Shown: positions 42,180 to 51,210, numbered from the stretch's first letter. The stretch: 63,630 bases of DNA from an uncultured candidate division WPS-2 bacterium (GCA_937927945.1 CALEYW010000076.1:1-63630); one strand, 5' to 3'. A program made the numbers and translations. Notes: a model not told the origin generated them from the letters alone.

Positions 42180-42796
42180 CAGGCGACGCCGTGGATGGTG
42201 CCGGCGACGGCGAGGGCCGCGACGAGGTACGGCGCGAACGCGATCGGCGTCGAGCGCCTGCGCCGCAACGCGGCGACGGCCACGGCCCCGAAGCAGGCGG
42301 CTGCGCACGCCAGCAGCGCGGGTTGCGCGCCGACGACGATCGCGCCGAGCGCGACGAGCTTGACATCGCCCCAGCCCATGCCGCGTCCCCGCGAGAACAC
42401 CGCCGCGATACAGAACGGGGCGGCGACGAGCGCGGCCGCGATCGGCGCACTCCAATGCTGGAGCAGTGCGTCACCGGCGAGGATCGCGCCGAGCGGCACC
42501 AGCGTGAACACGTCGGGGACGAGTCCGCAGCGTACGTCGGCGTAGCAGACTGCCGACAGCGCGACCGTCAGCACGCACGCCATCCCGAGTTCGGGGATCG
42601 CGACGCCGCGTGCGCCGATGCACATCCCGGCGAGCGCCGCGGCGGCGATGATGATGCCGCTCGCGGGCCGGCCGGGCGGCGGGCCGTCGGCGAAGGGACG
42701 CGCTTCGGCCGTGACGAGGCGCGCCAGGATGGTGCCCAGATAGGCCAGCGCCGCGAGAAGGCCGGCGTCGGCGATGAGCGGCAGTGCGCGCATCAT
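42179..42796 (-). CDS. Prepilin peptidase (A24), copy 2
   Basis: A 205-residue membrane aspartic peptidase. The two catalytic Asp sites are in CYADVRCGLVPDVFTLVPLG and in the GxGD motif GRGMGWGDVKLVALGAIV. It lacks the long N-terminal methylase domain of PilD and so resembles TadV/CpaA, but it is longer than the other copy at 47322. It follows tadC by an ATGA overlap. Why the operon has two peptidases is open; one may process Flp, the other the TadE-like pseudopilins. Confidence 0.87.
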   Translation of the reverse strand: MMRALPLIADAGLLAALAYLGTILARLVTAEARPFADGPPPGRPASGIIIAAAALAGMCIGARGVAIPELGMACVLTVALSAVCYADVRCGLVPDVFTLVPLGAILAGDALLQHWSAPIAAALVAAPFCIAAVFSRGRGMGWGDVKLVALGAIVVGAQPALLACAAACFGAVAVAALRRRRSTPIAFAPYLVAALAVAGTIHGVA

Positions 42797-43629
42797 CGCG
42801 TGTAGTAGTCCGCGGCGACGGCGCCGAAAATCATGACGAATAGCGCGGGCAGCATGAACAGCGCCATCGGGACTACCATCTTGACCGGCAGAGACGCGGC
42901 GATCTCTTCCGCTTTGAGCACGCGGCGCTCGCGCGACTCCGCGGAGAGCCCGGTGAGAACCGAGGACAGGTTCGCGCCGAGCCGTTCGGCTTGCACCATG
43001 GCCCGCACGACTTGGGTGATCTCCTCATTGTGCACGCGCACCGCGAGCGCACGCAGCGCCTCGGTGCGCGAGCGCCCGAGCCGGATCTCGCTCAGCGTGC
43101 CGCGGAGCTCCTCGGCGAGGGCGCCGCTGACCGCGTTCGCGCCGTGAGCGAGCGCGGCGTTCAACGCGAGCCCGGCGCGCACCGTGCTGGAAAGCGTGTC
43201 CAGCAAGTCCGGCAGCGCGCGCGAGATCTCGCGTTTGCGCCGCTTGACGGCGCCGCCGAGCTGCGAGAACGGCACGTGGCCGGCCCCCACGGCGAACGCG
43301 AGCACGATACAGCCGCCGAAGACGGCACCGAAATGGAGCAGCCAAACCAAGGAGATCGCAACGGCGGTCCCGAGAGCCGCGAACGCGGCGGAGCGTGCCA
43401 AAAACGCGCTCGGCTGCGCGTCGTGCCAACCCGCCTCGAGGAAACGGCTGCGCAGCCGGCCGAGCGAACGCGCGTCGACGACCCGTTCGGTCAGCGCTTG
43501 CCCACCGCTTGCGCGACGTTCGAGGTCGTTGACGATGCGGTGCGCCGGCGACCGGCGCGGGATCGCCAGGATGAGACCGAAAATGCTGACCATTGCAAGC
43601 GCCGGCAGCGCCAGGACCAGGAAGTTCAC
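42793..43629 (-). CDS. tadC: Tad pilus inner-membrane protein TadC
   Basis: A 278-residue T2SSF-type membrane protein: helices at the N-terminus (FLVLALPALAMVSIFGLILA), then the pair SAAFAALGTAVAISLVWLLH and AVFGGCIVLAFAVGAG, the cytoplasmic T2SF domain with RALPDLLDTLSSTVRAGLAL and VVRAMVQAERLGANLSSVLT, and a C-terminal helix pair MVVPMALFMLPALFVMIFGA. Start GTG 43629 by GTGA overlap with tadB. Works with TadB as the assembly platform. Confidence 0.92.
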   Translation of the reverse strand: MNFLVLALPALAMVSIFGLILAIPRRSPAHRIVNDLERRASGGQALTERVVDARSLGRLRSRFLEAGWHDAQPSAFLARSAAFAALGTAVAISLVWLLHFGAVFGGCIVLAFAVGAGHVPFSQLGGAVKRRKREISRALPDLLDTLSSTVRAGLALNAALAHGANAVSGALAEELRGTLSEIRLGRSRTEALRALAVRVHNEEITQVVRAMVQAERLGANLSSVLTGLSAESRERRVLKAEEIAASLPVKMVVPMALFMLPALFVMIFGAVAADYYTR

Positions 43630-44360
43630 AACTCCACCTTGAGCATCTGCGCGATGACGAGCCAAGCGAGGGTTTCGAGCACCGCGACGGCGGCGATCGA
43701 AATATGGCCGATCGTCGTGTAGAGCAGCGCGTGTCCCATGTGCGGCTGCGTAATGACGAGGAATATCCCGACGCCGATCGGCATCGCCAGGATGACGTAG
43801 GCGCTCATGCGCCCCTCCGCCGTCAGAGCCGCCACTTTGCGGGCCAGCGTGCGGCGCGCCTTGATCGTGTCGCCGACGGTTTCGAGCAGGTCGGCGAGAT
43901 CGCCGCCGGTCTGCGACTGCACGCGGATCGCGCGCACGGTCATCGCGAGCTCGCTGCTGGGCAGCCGTTCGGAGAGTTCGTCGAGCGCGTCGAGGATGCT
44001 CACGCCGAGGTTGGTGCGGCCGATGACGCGCATGAACTCGGTCTTGGCCGGATCGTCGAGCTCTTCGGCGACGACGACCAGCGCCTGTCGCAAGCTCAGC
44101 CCGACCCGAAGCGAGCCCGAGATCATGCGCAGCGCGCTCTCGAGCTGCGGCATGAACTTCTTCGTTCTCCGCGCCGTCTGCATCTTGCCCAGCGTCGTCG
44201 CGCCGCGTAGTTTCGAGCCGGCGGCGGCCGGCTGAGCGGCGACTCGCTGCACGATCGTGCGAACGATGCGCTGCACGCGTTCGGCCAGGGCGATCCACAG
44301 GAGCGCCGCGGAGACCGCGAAGCCGATGACGATGGCGAACGGTCCGGCTGCGGCGATCAC
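43626..44360 (-). CDS. tadB: Tad pilus inner-membrane protein TadB
   Basis: A 244-residue T2SSF-domain protein: N-terminal helix VIGFAVSAALLWIALA, cytoplasmic domain QLESALRMISGSLRVGLSLR and VRAIRVQSQTGGDLADLLET, then two C-terminal helices. Shorter at the N-terminus than typical TadB (about 300). GTG 44360 overlaps the tadZA stop as GTGA; GTG 44363 is an alternative. Confidence 0.92.
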   Translation of the reverse strand: MIAAAGPFAIVIGFAVSAALLWIALAERVQRIVRTIVQRVAAQPAAAGSKLRGATTLGKMQTARRTKKFMPQLESALRMISGSLRVGLSLRQALVVVAEELDDPAKTEFMRVIGRTNLGVSILDALDELSERLPSSELAMTVRAIRVQSQTGGDLADLLETVGDTIKARRTLARKVAALTAEGRMSAYVILAMPIGVGIFLVITQPHMGHALLYTTIGHISIAAVAVLETLAWLVIAQMLKVEL

Positions 44361-46429
44361 CACAGCCCTCCGGCCGACGCCATCGTCGCAAGCTCGCCGC
44401 GCTCGATCGGAATGCCGAGCTCGGCGAACCGCGTGAAGCATTGCGGCTGCACTCCGCTGAAGCGGAAGTCCCCGATCACCTTGCCGTCTTCGTTGATGCC
44501 CCGTTGCTCGTACGAGACGATCTCCTGCATCGTGATGATGTCGCCTTCCATGCCGACGACCTCGGTGATGCTCATGATCTTGCGGCTGCCGTCGCGCAGA
44601 CGCGCGGTTTGCACGATCATGTCGACGGCGCCGGCGATCTGTTCGCGAATCGCGCGCACCGGCAGATCGAAGCCCGCCATCATGACCAGCGTCTCGATGC
44701 GCGAGAGCGCCTCCCGCGGGGCGTTCGCGTGCACGGTCGTCAGCGAGCCGTCGTGTCCGGTGTTCATCGCCTGCAGCATGTCGAGCGCCTCGCCGCCGCG
44801 GCATTCCCCGATGACGATTCGGTCGGGACGCATGCGCAGCGAGTTGCGCACGAGGTCGCGGATCCGGATCTCGCCTTTCCCTTCGATGTTGGGCGGCCGC
44901 GCTTCCAGCCGGACCACGTGCTCCTGGCGCAACTGCAGCTCGGCGGCGTCCTCGATCGTGACGATTCGTTCGTTCGAGGGGATGAAGGCCGAAAGGATGT
45001 TGAGGAAGGTGGTTTTTCCCGAACCCGTCCCGCCGCTCACGACGACGTTGAGCCGCGCCTGGATCGCAGCGCGCAGCAAGCTGACGACCTGCGGGGAGAC
45101 GGAGCCGAGCCGCACGAGGTCCTCGATCTCGAGCTTGCGCGTTCCGAACCGGCGGATCGACACCGTCGCACCGTTCAGCGCAAGCGGTTCGATGATGACG
45201 TTGACGCGCGACCCGTCGGGCAGGCGCGCGTCGACCATCGGGGAGGACTCGTCGATGCGCCGCCCCAGCGGCGCGAGGATGCGTTCGATGACGAGGCGCA
45301 GCTGCTGCGCGCTCGTGAAGCGCTTCGTGGTGAGCTCGAGCTTGCCGTGCCGCTCGACGAAGATGCGATCCGGTCCGTTCACCATGATCTCGGAGACGTC
45401 GGGCTGCGCCATCAGCGCTTCGAGCGGACCCAGGCCGAGCGCCTCGGCGACGATCTCCTCGCACAGCGGCGCGATCGCCTCGATCGAAAGCTCCTCGGAA
45501 TGCGCCGTGACGAGGCGGCGCACGGTCGACGAAACCCGCTCGCGCAGCCGGCCGACGCGGTCGGCGTCCGACATGGTCGCCGCGGACGCGGCATCGATCT
45601 CGCCGTCCAGCGCGGCCTGGATCTCCGCTTTGATCGCGTTCACCGTCGCGGTACGCGACGGCGCTCCGCTCGCGGCGGTGGTCTGTTCGAGCGCCAACTC
45701 TTCCTGCCGCATCTCGTCGCGGCGCTCGTCGGAACGCCGCTCACCGATTGGCGTGTTGGAGATCAGGATCGCCAGCGGTGCGTCAGCCACCGGAACGTCG
45801 CCGACGTATCGCGTCAGCGCGGCGATCGCCTTCGCGAAATTCCGATCCGACCGATGCGGGATCTCCGCGACGACGGCGACGCCGAGTAGACCTTCGATCT
45901 GACCGCGCGAGAGTTCGGCCGAGCGCGCTTCGCGATGGTTGACGACCGCGACGATCTGGGTTTGTTCGACACTGGCGAACGCGTCGGTGATGAAGCTTCG
46001 CGCGCTTGCGACGCCGAGCACCGTGGGTTCCACGACGATCAAGAACCGCGAGGTGCGCGCGACCAGCGGCTGGACGGCGCCCGCGAAGGGCTGCGGAACG
46101 TCGACCAGGACCGTCTCGCACGCGGCTAGTGCGTCGTTCAGCTCTTCGACGGCCTTGGCGCGTAGCGAAAAGGCGGGGATCAGGCCGTGGATGAGCTCGG
46201 CCGCGCGGAAGCCGTCGCACTGAGCGATCGGGATCCCGCCCTGCGTGCGATTCTCGTCGAACCGGCGGACGACGTCCAACATGATCGCGAGGTTGCGGCG
46301 GCCGGTGAGATCGGCGTCGACGATCGCGACCTGCTGCGAGCGCCGAAGCGCGCGCGTGACCTCGAGCGCGACTGTGGTCGTGCCCGATCCGCCCTTCGCT
46401 CCGACGAAGGAGACGACCCGATTGCTCAC
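44357..46429 (-). CDS. tadA: Fused TadZ-like (CpaE) localisation ATPase and TadA (CpaF) secretion ATPase
   Basis: One 690-residue chain. Residues about 1-230 are a ParA/MinD-type ATPase as in TadZ/CpaE (deviant Walker A VGAKGGSGTTTVALEV; DVPQPFAGAVQPLV), without the usual receiver domain. After a charged linker (about 230-300), residues about 300-690 are CpaF/TadA: the N-terminal helical part LCEEIVAEALGLGPLEALMA with VSEIMVNGPDRIFV, Walker A VVVSGGTGSGKTTFLNIL, the Asp box IVTIEDAAELQL, Walker B DRIVIGECRGGEALDMLQAM and the His box NTGHDGSLTTVHAN. The two proteins are normally separate genes. The frame is open throughout. GTG start at 46429 from the GTGA overlap with cpaB. Confidence 0.92.
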   Translation of the reverse strand: MSNRVVSFVGAKGGSGTTTVALEVTRALRRSQQVAIVDADLTGRRNLAIMLDVVRRFDENRTQGGIPIAQCDGFRAAELIHGLIPAFSLRAKAVEELNDALAACETVLVDVPQPFAGAVQPLVARTSRFLIVVEPTVLGVASARSFITDAFASVEQTQIVAVVNHREARSAELSRGQIEGLLGVAVVAEIPHRSDRNFAKAIAALTRYVGDVPVADAPLAILISNTPIGERRSDERRDEMRQEELALEQTTAASGAPSRTATVNAIKAEIQAALDGEIDAASAATMSDADRVGRLRERVSSTVRRLVTAHSEELSIEAIAPLCEEIVAEALGLGPLEALMAQPDVSEIMVNGPDRIFVERHGKLELTTKRFTSAQQLRLVIERILAPLGRRIDESSPMVDARLPDGSRVNVIIEPLALNGATVSIRRFGTRKLEIEDLVRLGSVSPQVVSLLRAAIQARLNVVVSGGTGSGKTTFLNILSAFIPSNERIVTIEDAAELQLRQEHVVRLEARPPNIEGKGEIRIRDLVRNSLRMRPDRIVIGECRGGEALDMLQAMNTGHDGSLTTVHANAPREALSRIETLVMMAGFDLPVRAIREQIAGAVDMIVQTARLRDGSRKIMSITEVVGMEGDIITMQEIVSYEQRGINEDGKVIGDFRFSGVQPQCFTRFAELGIPIERGELATMASAGGLW

Positions 46430-47325
46430 GAGCCCGAGCTCGGCGGCGCGGCTTGCTCTTCGATCATCTCGACGCCGCTGCGGCGAACCGCCGGCTGCGG
46501 CGGCAGAGCTGCCGCCGGACGCGGCGGCGCCGCGACCGCCGGCGGCGCGACGGTGACCGGCAGAGCGGGTTGAGAAAAGTTCGTGCCTGGCCGGCTGCCG
46601 GCCGCTACGGCGGGCAGAACGAAGGGTTCGACCGTTGCGTTGCCGATCGGCTCCTGCGGCGACCGCAGCGCGAGCCGAAGCGTTGCGTTGACGTCGGCGG
46701 TCGCGAGCAGATCCGCCTGCGCGGGCGTGACGCCGAGCGTCACGGTGGTCAGATTCTGGGCGTCCTGCTGACTCGGTTGCGAAGTCGCCTGCGAGAGCGA
46801 TTCCATTTGCGTTCCCGACGCAAGCACCAGCGCGCCGTAGATGATCGTACGGGCCTGCGGCGTTTCGTCCGCGACGCGCGGCGGCACGGCGATGACGTCG
46901 ACGCGATCGCCGGGCTGAATCAGGCCGCCGACGGCTTTGACCCGGTCGATGCCGATGCTCACGGCGCGCATCCCGCGCTTGAGGACGACGGCGAGGGCGA
47001 CGGTTTGCGGGCGGCCGATGCGCGATGCCGTGATCGTCGATCCGGCCGGCAGCGAGACGAGGGCGAGCGATCCGATCGCCTTGTTCGCGTCGAGGATCGC
47101 GCCCGGCTCGATCTGGGAGACGGGTCGTGCGACGCGCCGCAGCATCGATACGTCGATGGTGGCGCGCGCCGGAATATCTGCCCGGGCGACGAGGATCCCG
47201 CGCTGCGGCTCGGCCTGCGCCGCTTCGCTGCGGCTCACGGACGAAACGTAGTTCAGCGTGAGGAAACCGGTCGCCGCGGCGATGACGCCGGCGACGACGA
47301 GCGTTGTACGGGGTGGCGTTTTCAT
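46426..47325 (-). CDS. cpaB: Flp pilus assembly protein CpaB/RcpC
   Basis: A 299-residue protein with one N-terminal membrane helix (TLVVAGVIAAATGFLTLNYV), a SAF domain (ILVARADIPARATIDVSMLR, SLPAGSTITASRIG) and the RcpC domain (KRGMRAVSIGIDRVKAVGGL, QPGDRVDVIAVPPRV, TVTLGVTPAQADLLATADVN). The C-terminal 80 residues are Pro/Ala-rich and probably reach through the periplasm to the secretin. ATGA overlap with tadV. Confidence 0.93.
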   Translation of the reverse strand: MKTPPRTTLVVAGVIAAATGFLTLNYVSSVSRSEAAQAEPQRGILVARADIPARATIDVSMLRRVARPVSQIEPGAILDANKAIGSLALVSLPAGSTITASRIGRPQTVALAVVLKRGMRAVSIGIDRVKAVGGLIQPGDRVDVIAVPPRVADETPQARTIIYGALVLASGTQMESLSQATSQPSQQDAQNLTTVTLGVTPAQADLLATADVNATLRLALRSPQEPIGNATVEPFVLPAVAAGSRPGTNFSQPALPVTVAPPAVAAPPRPAAALPPQPAVRRSGVEMIEEQAAPPSSGS

Positions 47326-47843
47326 AACAGCTGCAGCACCGGGAGATGGAGTGATAAAGTCGTGAGGAGCGCACCGGCGGCGATCGCGATCGCATAGGGA
47401 ACCGTCGCCTTCTTGTGGGTGAGCGTGACGACTCGGGTCCGCACGAGGACGTCGATCGTGACGAGCGCTTCACGCACCGTCAGCCGGCGCGTGACGAAAA
47501 GGGTGACGAGGGCGACCAGCCCGCCGCAGACTCCGGTGAGGAGCAGAAACGCGAAGCATGTCGGCAGGCCGAAGGCGGCTGCGACAGCGGCGGCGAGCTT
47601 GACGTCACCCCCGCCGAACCAGCCTCGCGCGTGGGCGAACGTTCCGATGACGAGCACGATCGCCATCGCGCCGAGGCTGTTTCCGAGCGGAATCCAACCC
47701 TGATGGGCCCGCTCGAAGACGACTCCGGCGAGTATCGCGAGCGGGATGAGGTTGGGGACGCGGCGGGAAACGGCGTCGGACGCGGCGGCGATGATGCACG
47801 CGCCGAGCACGAGCCCAAGCAGGACCGTGGACGGCGCGGTCAT
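47322..47843 (-). CDS. tadV: Prepilin peptidase TadV/CpaA, copy 1
   Basis: A 173-residue A24 peptidase of the size of TadV. Catalytic Asp residues: ASDAVSRRVPNLIPLAIL and the GxGD motif GWFGGGDVKLAAAVAAAFGL. Directly behind flp and so its likely processing enzyme. A second, longer A24 peptidase lies at the other end of the operon. Confidence 0.9.
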   Translation of the reverse strand: MTAPSTVLLGLVLGACIIAAASDAVSRRVPNLIPLAILAGVVFERAHQGWIPLGNSLGAMAIVLVIGTFAHARGWFGGGDVKLAAAVAAAFGLPTCFAFLLLTGVCGGLVALVTLFVTRRLTVREALVTIDVLVRTRVVTLTHKKATVPYAIAIAAGALLTTLSLHLPVLQLL

Positions 47844-47845
47844 CG

Positions 47846-48007
47846 TTAGAGTGCGTTCGCAGCGTTGTTGAGCTTGTTGTTGACCTTGCCGCCCAGCAGC
47901 GTGACGGCGCCGATGCAGACCACGGCGATGAGCGCGACGATCAAGGAATACTCGACCAAGGTGGCGCCTTCTTCGTTGCGGAGCATGGCGATGAACGATT
48001 TGAACAT
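47846..48007 (-). CDS. flp: Flp-type pilin
   Basis: A 53-residue class IVb prepilin. The leader MFKSFIAMLRNEEG ends in Gly14; the mature part starts ATLVEYSL with Glu at +5 and Tyr at +6, the Flp hallmark, followed by the hydrophobic LIVALIAVVCIGAVTLLG. Probably the main structural pilin. Upstream, 146 bases separate it from the divergent secretin gene; no sure promoter was seen there. Confidence 0.93.
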   Translation of the reverse strand: MFKSFIAMLRNEEGATLVEYSLIVALIAVVCIGAVTLLGGKVNNKLNNAANAL

Positions 48008-48153
48008 GCGTGTGTGCTTTCTGTCAGGGGGTGAGTGAACGCGGCGCCGACCTGACGGACCGCGTGGCATGTCTTAGGCTAGCGAGCCGATGTAACGGAG
48101 CGGTGTCCTCGCCGGGCCGCTTCCGGCGAAACCCGGGCGTTACGGCGGCACGG

Positions 48154-49569
48154 ATGATGGGTGCCATGCACCGCATTCTCGTGGCCGTAAGCTTGCTCAC
48201 CGTGCTCGGCGCCGTCTCGCCCGCGAGCGCGCAGGTCGCACGTTCGGTCAGCGTGCAAACCGGACACTCGGTCGTGCTCGACGAACCGGCGCTCGCACGT
48301 GTCGCCGTCGGGGACCGCAGCATCGTCTCGATTCGCGCCATCGGCGAGACCGAGCTGCTGGTCACCGGCCGAGCGCCCGGCAACACGACCGCCATCGTCT
48401 GGACGAAGACGCGGCGCAGCAAGTACCAGATCGAAGTCACCGAAGACACCGCCGATCGCTTGGCCGCGATGGTGCAGTCGGCGGTTCCGTTTGCCGGCGT
48501 CGTCGTGCGAGCGTTCGATCGTTCGCTCGTCGTGCGCGGCAGCGTCGAGGACCCGCGCGAGTTCTCCGTGTTGACCGACGTCCTCGCACGCTTCGACAAG
48601 CTGGCCGCCGCACGCAAGTACGCGGTCGTGAATGCGGTGACGGTCGCGCATCCGCTCGGTGCGCTGCAAGAGCGGATCGGGGCCGCCGCCGGCCCGGACG
48701 TGCGGGTGGATTCGGACGGGAAGGGCGGATTGATCGTCAGCGGTCCGGTGCAGGACCGGACGCGCGCCGAATGGGTCTTAGCACGCGTGCGCGGTCTCGC
48801 GGGGCCCTATCTCACCGCGGACGGAAAGGTGACCGATCGTCTCGAGGTCGCAAGCGTTTCGCAGATCGAGGTCAAGGTACGCGTGTACGAGGTCGACAAG
48901 ACCGCACTCGACCAGCTCGGCGTGCGCTTGCAGTCAGGTACGCCCGACCCGCTCAACCCCGGCAACATCCTGCTCGGCGGGCCGGCGTTCCCGATCGTCG
49001 AGACCGCCACGGGCATCGGAAAGGCGCTGACGGTCGGCGCGTTCGTCCGAACCACTCGTCTCGTACCGACGCTGGATCTCCTCGTGCAGCGCGGCGATGC
49101 GAAGATGCTCTCCGAGCCGAATCTCGTCACGCTCCCGGGTATGGCGGCCAGCTTCCTGGTCGGCGGCGAGATCCCGATCCCGTACGCCTCGGGCGTCGGA
49201 CAAGTCAGCATCGTCTACAAAGAATTCGGCGTTCGTCTCAACATCACGCCGACGCTGCTCGGCAGCGGCGCCATCGAGGCGAAGGTGACACCCGAGGTCT
49301 CGGACCTCGACTTTCAGGACGGCATCAGCACCGGAGGCTTCGTCATCCCGGCGCTGCGGACGAGCCGGCTGACGACCGACGTCGTGACCCAGTCCGGCGA
49401 GAGCATCATCCTCGGCGGGATGATGCGCCACGTCGAGCAGCGCACGATCCAGAAAATTCCGCTGTTGGGCGATCTCCCGATCATCGGCAAGCTCTTCCGC
49501 TCGACGCGGTACCAGTCGCAGCAGACCGACATCGTCTTCGTCATGACGCCGACGGTCGTGACGAAGTGA
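48154..49569 (+). CDS. cpaC: Tad pilus secretin (CpaC/RcpA)
   Basis: About 471 residues with a signal peptide (HRILVAVSLLTVLGAVSPASAQ). The N-terminal pilus-secretin domain reads SVQTGHSVVLDEPALARVAV, VTGRAPGNTTAIVWTK; a BON-like part follows (VVRAFDRSLVVRGSVEDPRE). The secretin core has MLSEPNLVTLPGMAASFLVG, GEIPIPYASG and, at the end, LGGMMRHVEQRTIQKIPLLG and DLPIIGKLFRSTRYQSQQTD. Forms the outer-membrane pore, which implies a diderm envelope. ATG 48154 or 48166 are both possible starts. Confidence 0.94.
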   Translation: MMGAMHRILVAVSLLTVLGAVSPASAQVARSVSVQTGHSVVLDEPALARVAVGDRSIVSIRAIGETELLVTGRAPGNTTAIVWTKTRRSKYQIEVTEDTADRLAAMVQSAVPFAGVVVRAFDRSLVVRGSVEDPREFSVLTDVLARFDKLAAARKYAVVNAVTVAHPLGALQERIGAAAGPDVRVDSDGKGGLIVSGPVQDRTRAEWVLARVRGLAGPYLTADGKVTDRLEVASVSQIEVKVRVYEVDKTALDQLGVRLQSGTPDPLNPGNILLGGPAFPIVETATGIGKALTVGAFVRTTRLVPTLDLLVQRGDAKMLSEPNLVTLPGMAASFLVGGEIPIPYASGVGQVSIVYKEFGVRLNITPTLLGSGAIEAKVTPEVSDLDFQDGISTGGFVIPALRTSRLTTDVVTQSGESIILGGMMRHVEQRTIQKIPLLGDLPIIGKLFRSTRYQSQQTDIVFVMTPTVVTK

Positions 49570-49748
49570 ACCGGTTGGTCCGGCTGCTGGCTGACGATTC
49601 CGGTGCCACGCTGGCCGAGTACGCCCTGATCAGCGCTGTGCTCGCCGTGGCGATGATCGGCGCGCTGACCGCGATCGCCGCCGAATGCGCGGCACAGCTT
49701 TCCGTGACGGGCGGCCAGATGACCTCGCTCGGGACGACGCCGCCATGA
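49566..49748 (+). CDS. Second Flp-like pilin
   Basis: A 60-residue prepilin too short for most gene finders. GTG at 49566 overlaps the secretin stop (GTGA). Leader VNRLVRLLADDSG ends in Gly13, then ATLAEYAL with Glu +5 and Tyr +6, then ISAVLAVAMIGALTAIA, and a longer tail than the first Flp (CAAQLSVTGGQMTSLG). It could be a minor pilin or tip subunit. Confidence 0.85.
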   Translation: MNRLVRLLADDSGATLAEYALISAVLAVAMIGALTAIAAECAAQLSVTGGQMTSLGTTPP

Positions 49749-50404
49749 GCCGGTACTGCCGCGGTACCGCGCTGGTGGAGACTTCCCTGACCATCGGCAT
49801 CGTGCTGATCGTTCTGTTCGGAACCCTGCAATTCGGCATCCTCGGGTTCATGCAAACCGCCGATGACGGCGCGGCGTTCGTCGCCGCGCACACGTACGCG
49901 CAGAACCCGGCGCGGGGCACGAGCTACGCCGCCACGACGGCGAACGGCGTCTTCAACAAGGTTCCCGGGAGCGCGATCACGGTCACGACGCAAGGCGGCA
50001 TCGTGACCGCGACGGCCGCGACGACCTCCGACGGGATCGGCGTTCCGGGTGCACCCGCTACCGTCGCACTGCAATCGAGCGACGCCGAGCGCATCCCAAG
50101 CGCGGCCGGCGCGACGCCCGGCGGCTTCGCCGTGACGGCGATGCTGAAGAACTATCGCGACGCGTCAGGAATCGCAAACAGCTCGCATCCGCTCGGGATC
50201 GCGCAGACCCAGCGCACGGGAAACGGCCACAACGGGCGCTTTGCCGAATGGTACTGCCGCCAAGCGAGCTACTCCGGCATCTCGTTCCCGTCACAGCGCC
50301 CGACCGGCTCCGGCGCCGGCCGGAACACGTTTTGGGATCCCAGTTGGTTCAACAGCCCACTGGCGCAGGTGTACGCATGGGACTACGGCACGACGTGCAC
50401 CTGA
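49745..50404 (+). CDS. TadE-like pseudopilin 1
   Basis: A 219-residue protein with a pseudopilin start: the leader ends in Gly7 (MSRYCRG), then TALVE with Glu at +5, followed by a hydrophobic helix TIGIVLIVLFGTLQFGILGF, and a Ser/Thr/Gly-rich exported domain. The four Cys residues at the end (YCRQ, TTCT and others) may form disulfides. Overlaps the flp-like gene by ATGA. Confidence 0.82.
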   Translation: MSRYCRGTALVETSLTIGIVLIVLFGTLQFGILGFMQTADDGAAFVAAHTYAQNPARGTSYAATTANGVFNKVPGSAITVTTQGGIVTATAATTSDGIGVPGAPATVALQSSDAERIPSAAGATPGGFAVTAMLKNYRDASGIANSSHPLGIAQTQRTGNGHNGRFAEWYCRQASYSGISFPSQRPTGSGAGRNTFWDPSWFNSPLAQVYAWDYGTTCT

Positions 50405-51210
50405 GCGCCGAAGGCCAGCGCGGAGGGACGCTGCCGTTCTGGGCGCTCAGCATCGCCGCGATGCTGACGGTCTTGTTCTTCGTCACGAACTACGCGAACG
50501 TCGTTCGATGGGGCATTCGAGCGCAGAACGCGGCCGACAGCGCCGCGTCGGGCGGGATTGCGACCGACGCCAACATGCTCAACCAGGTCTCGACGCTCGA
50601 GTTCGCCGCGACCATCGACGAGACGCGCATGCGGTATCTGCTCCAGGCGATTTCGAACACCGTCAACGACCCGGCCGGGTGCGGCAGCGCGTGCGACGCC
50701 TATTATGCGAGCCTGGTGAACGCGTACTACGCCGCCGCGAACAGCTACGGGCAGATCACCCAGTCGATGCAAAAAGGCGACAACCTCACCGAGGGCGGAC
50801 TCAAGAACGCTCCGGACAAAGCGATCGGACTGGTCTCCGGGAACTGCACGATCTTCGACTGCGCGTTCACCTACACGAGCAGCATCAATTCGAGCGCCGA
50901 GACGGTCGACATCGTCGCGTGCAAGAAGGTCCCGCTCTTGACTCCCTTGCTCTTCGGGCTGAGTTCCGCGGCGACGTTCACCGCGCTCGGCCGCAGCGTC
51001 GCGACGGTCGCCCCGATCGCCGAGGCGTTCGTACCCGGAAGCCTCAACGCGAAGACCGGCACGCCGTATCAGCCTGACGAGTCGCCGGCGGGGCCGAACG
51101 TCCCGTCGGACTACGTCGTGACCTACAAGAACGTGACGGTCAACTTGACCTGGTACCTCGCCGGAACGACGCGCCCGTCCGCGGTTGCATCAGGCTACGG
51201 GTGCTCGTAA
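50395..51210 (+). CDS. TadG-like pilus protein
   Basis: About 271 residues. Near the N-terminus QRGGTLPFWALSIAAMLTVL is the TadG/TadE-type membrane helix, followed by RAQNAADSAASGGIATDANM, a stretch typical of TadG (QNAADAAALAGA). The rest is exported, with paired Cys (GCGSAC; GNCTIFDC). GTG at 50395 (10-base overlap) is used; ATG at 50377 is an alternative. It probably helps anchor or nucleate the pilus. Confidence 0.8.
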   Translation: MHLSAEGQRGGTLPFWALSIAAMLTVLFFVTNYANVVRWGIRAQNAADSAASGGIATDANMLNQVSTLEFAATIDETRMRYLLQAISNTVNDPAGCGSACDAYYASLVNAYYAAANSYGQITQSMQKGDNLTEGGLKNAPDKAIGLVSGNCTIFDCAFTYTSSINSSAETVDIVACKKVPLLTPLLFGLSSAATFTALGRSVATVAPIAEAFVPGSLNAKTGTPYQPDESPAGPNVPSDYVVTYKNVTVNLTWYLAGTTRPSAVASGYGCS

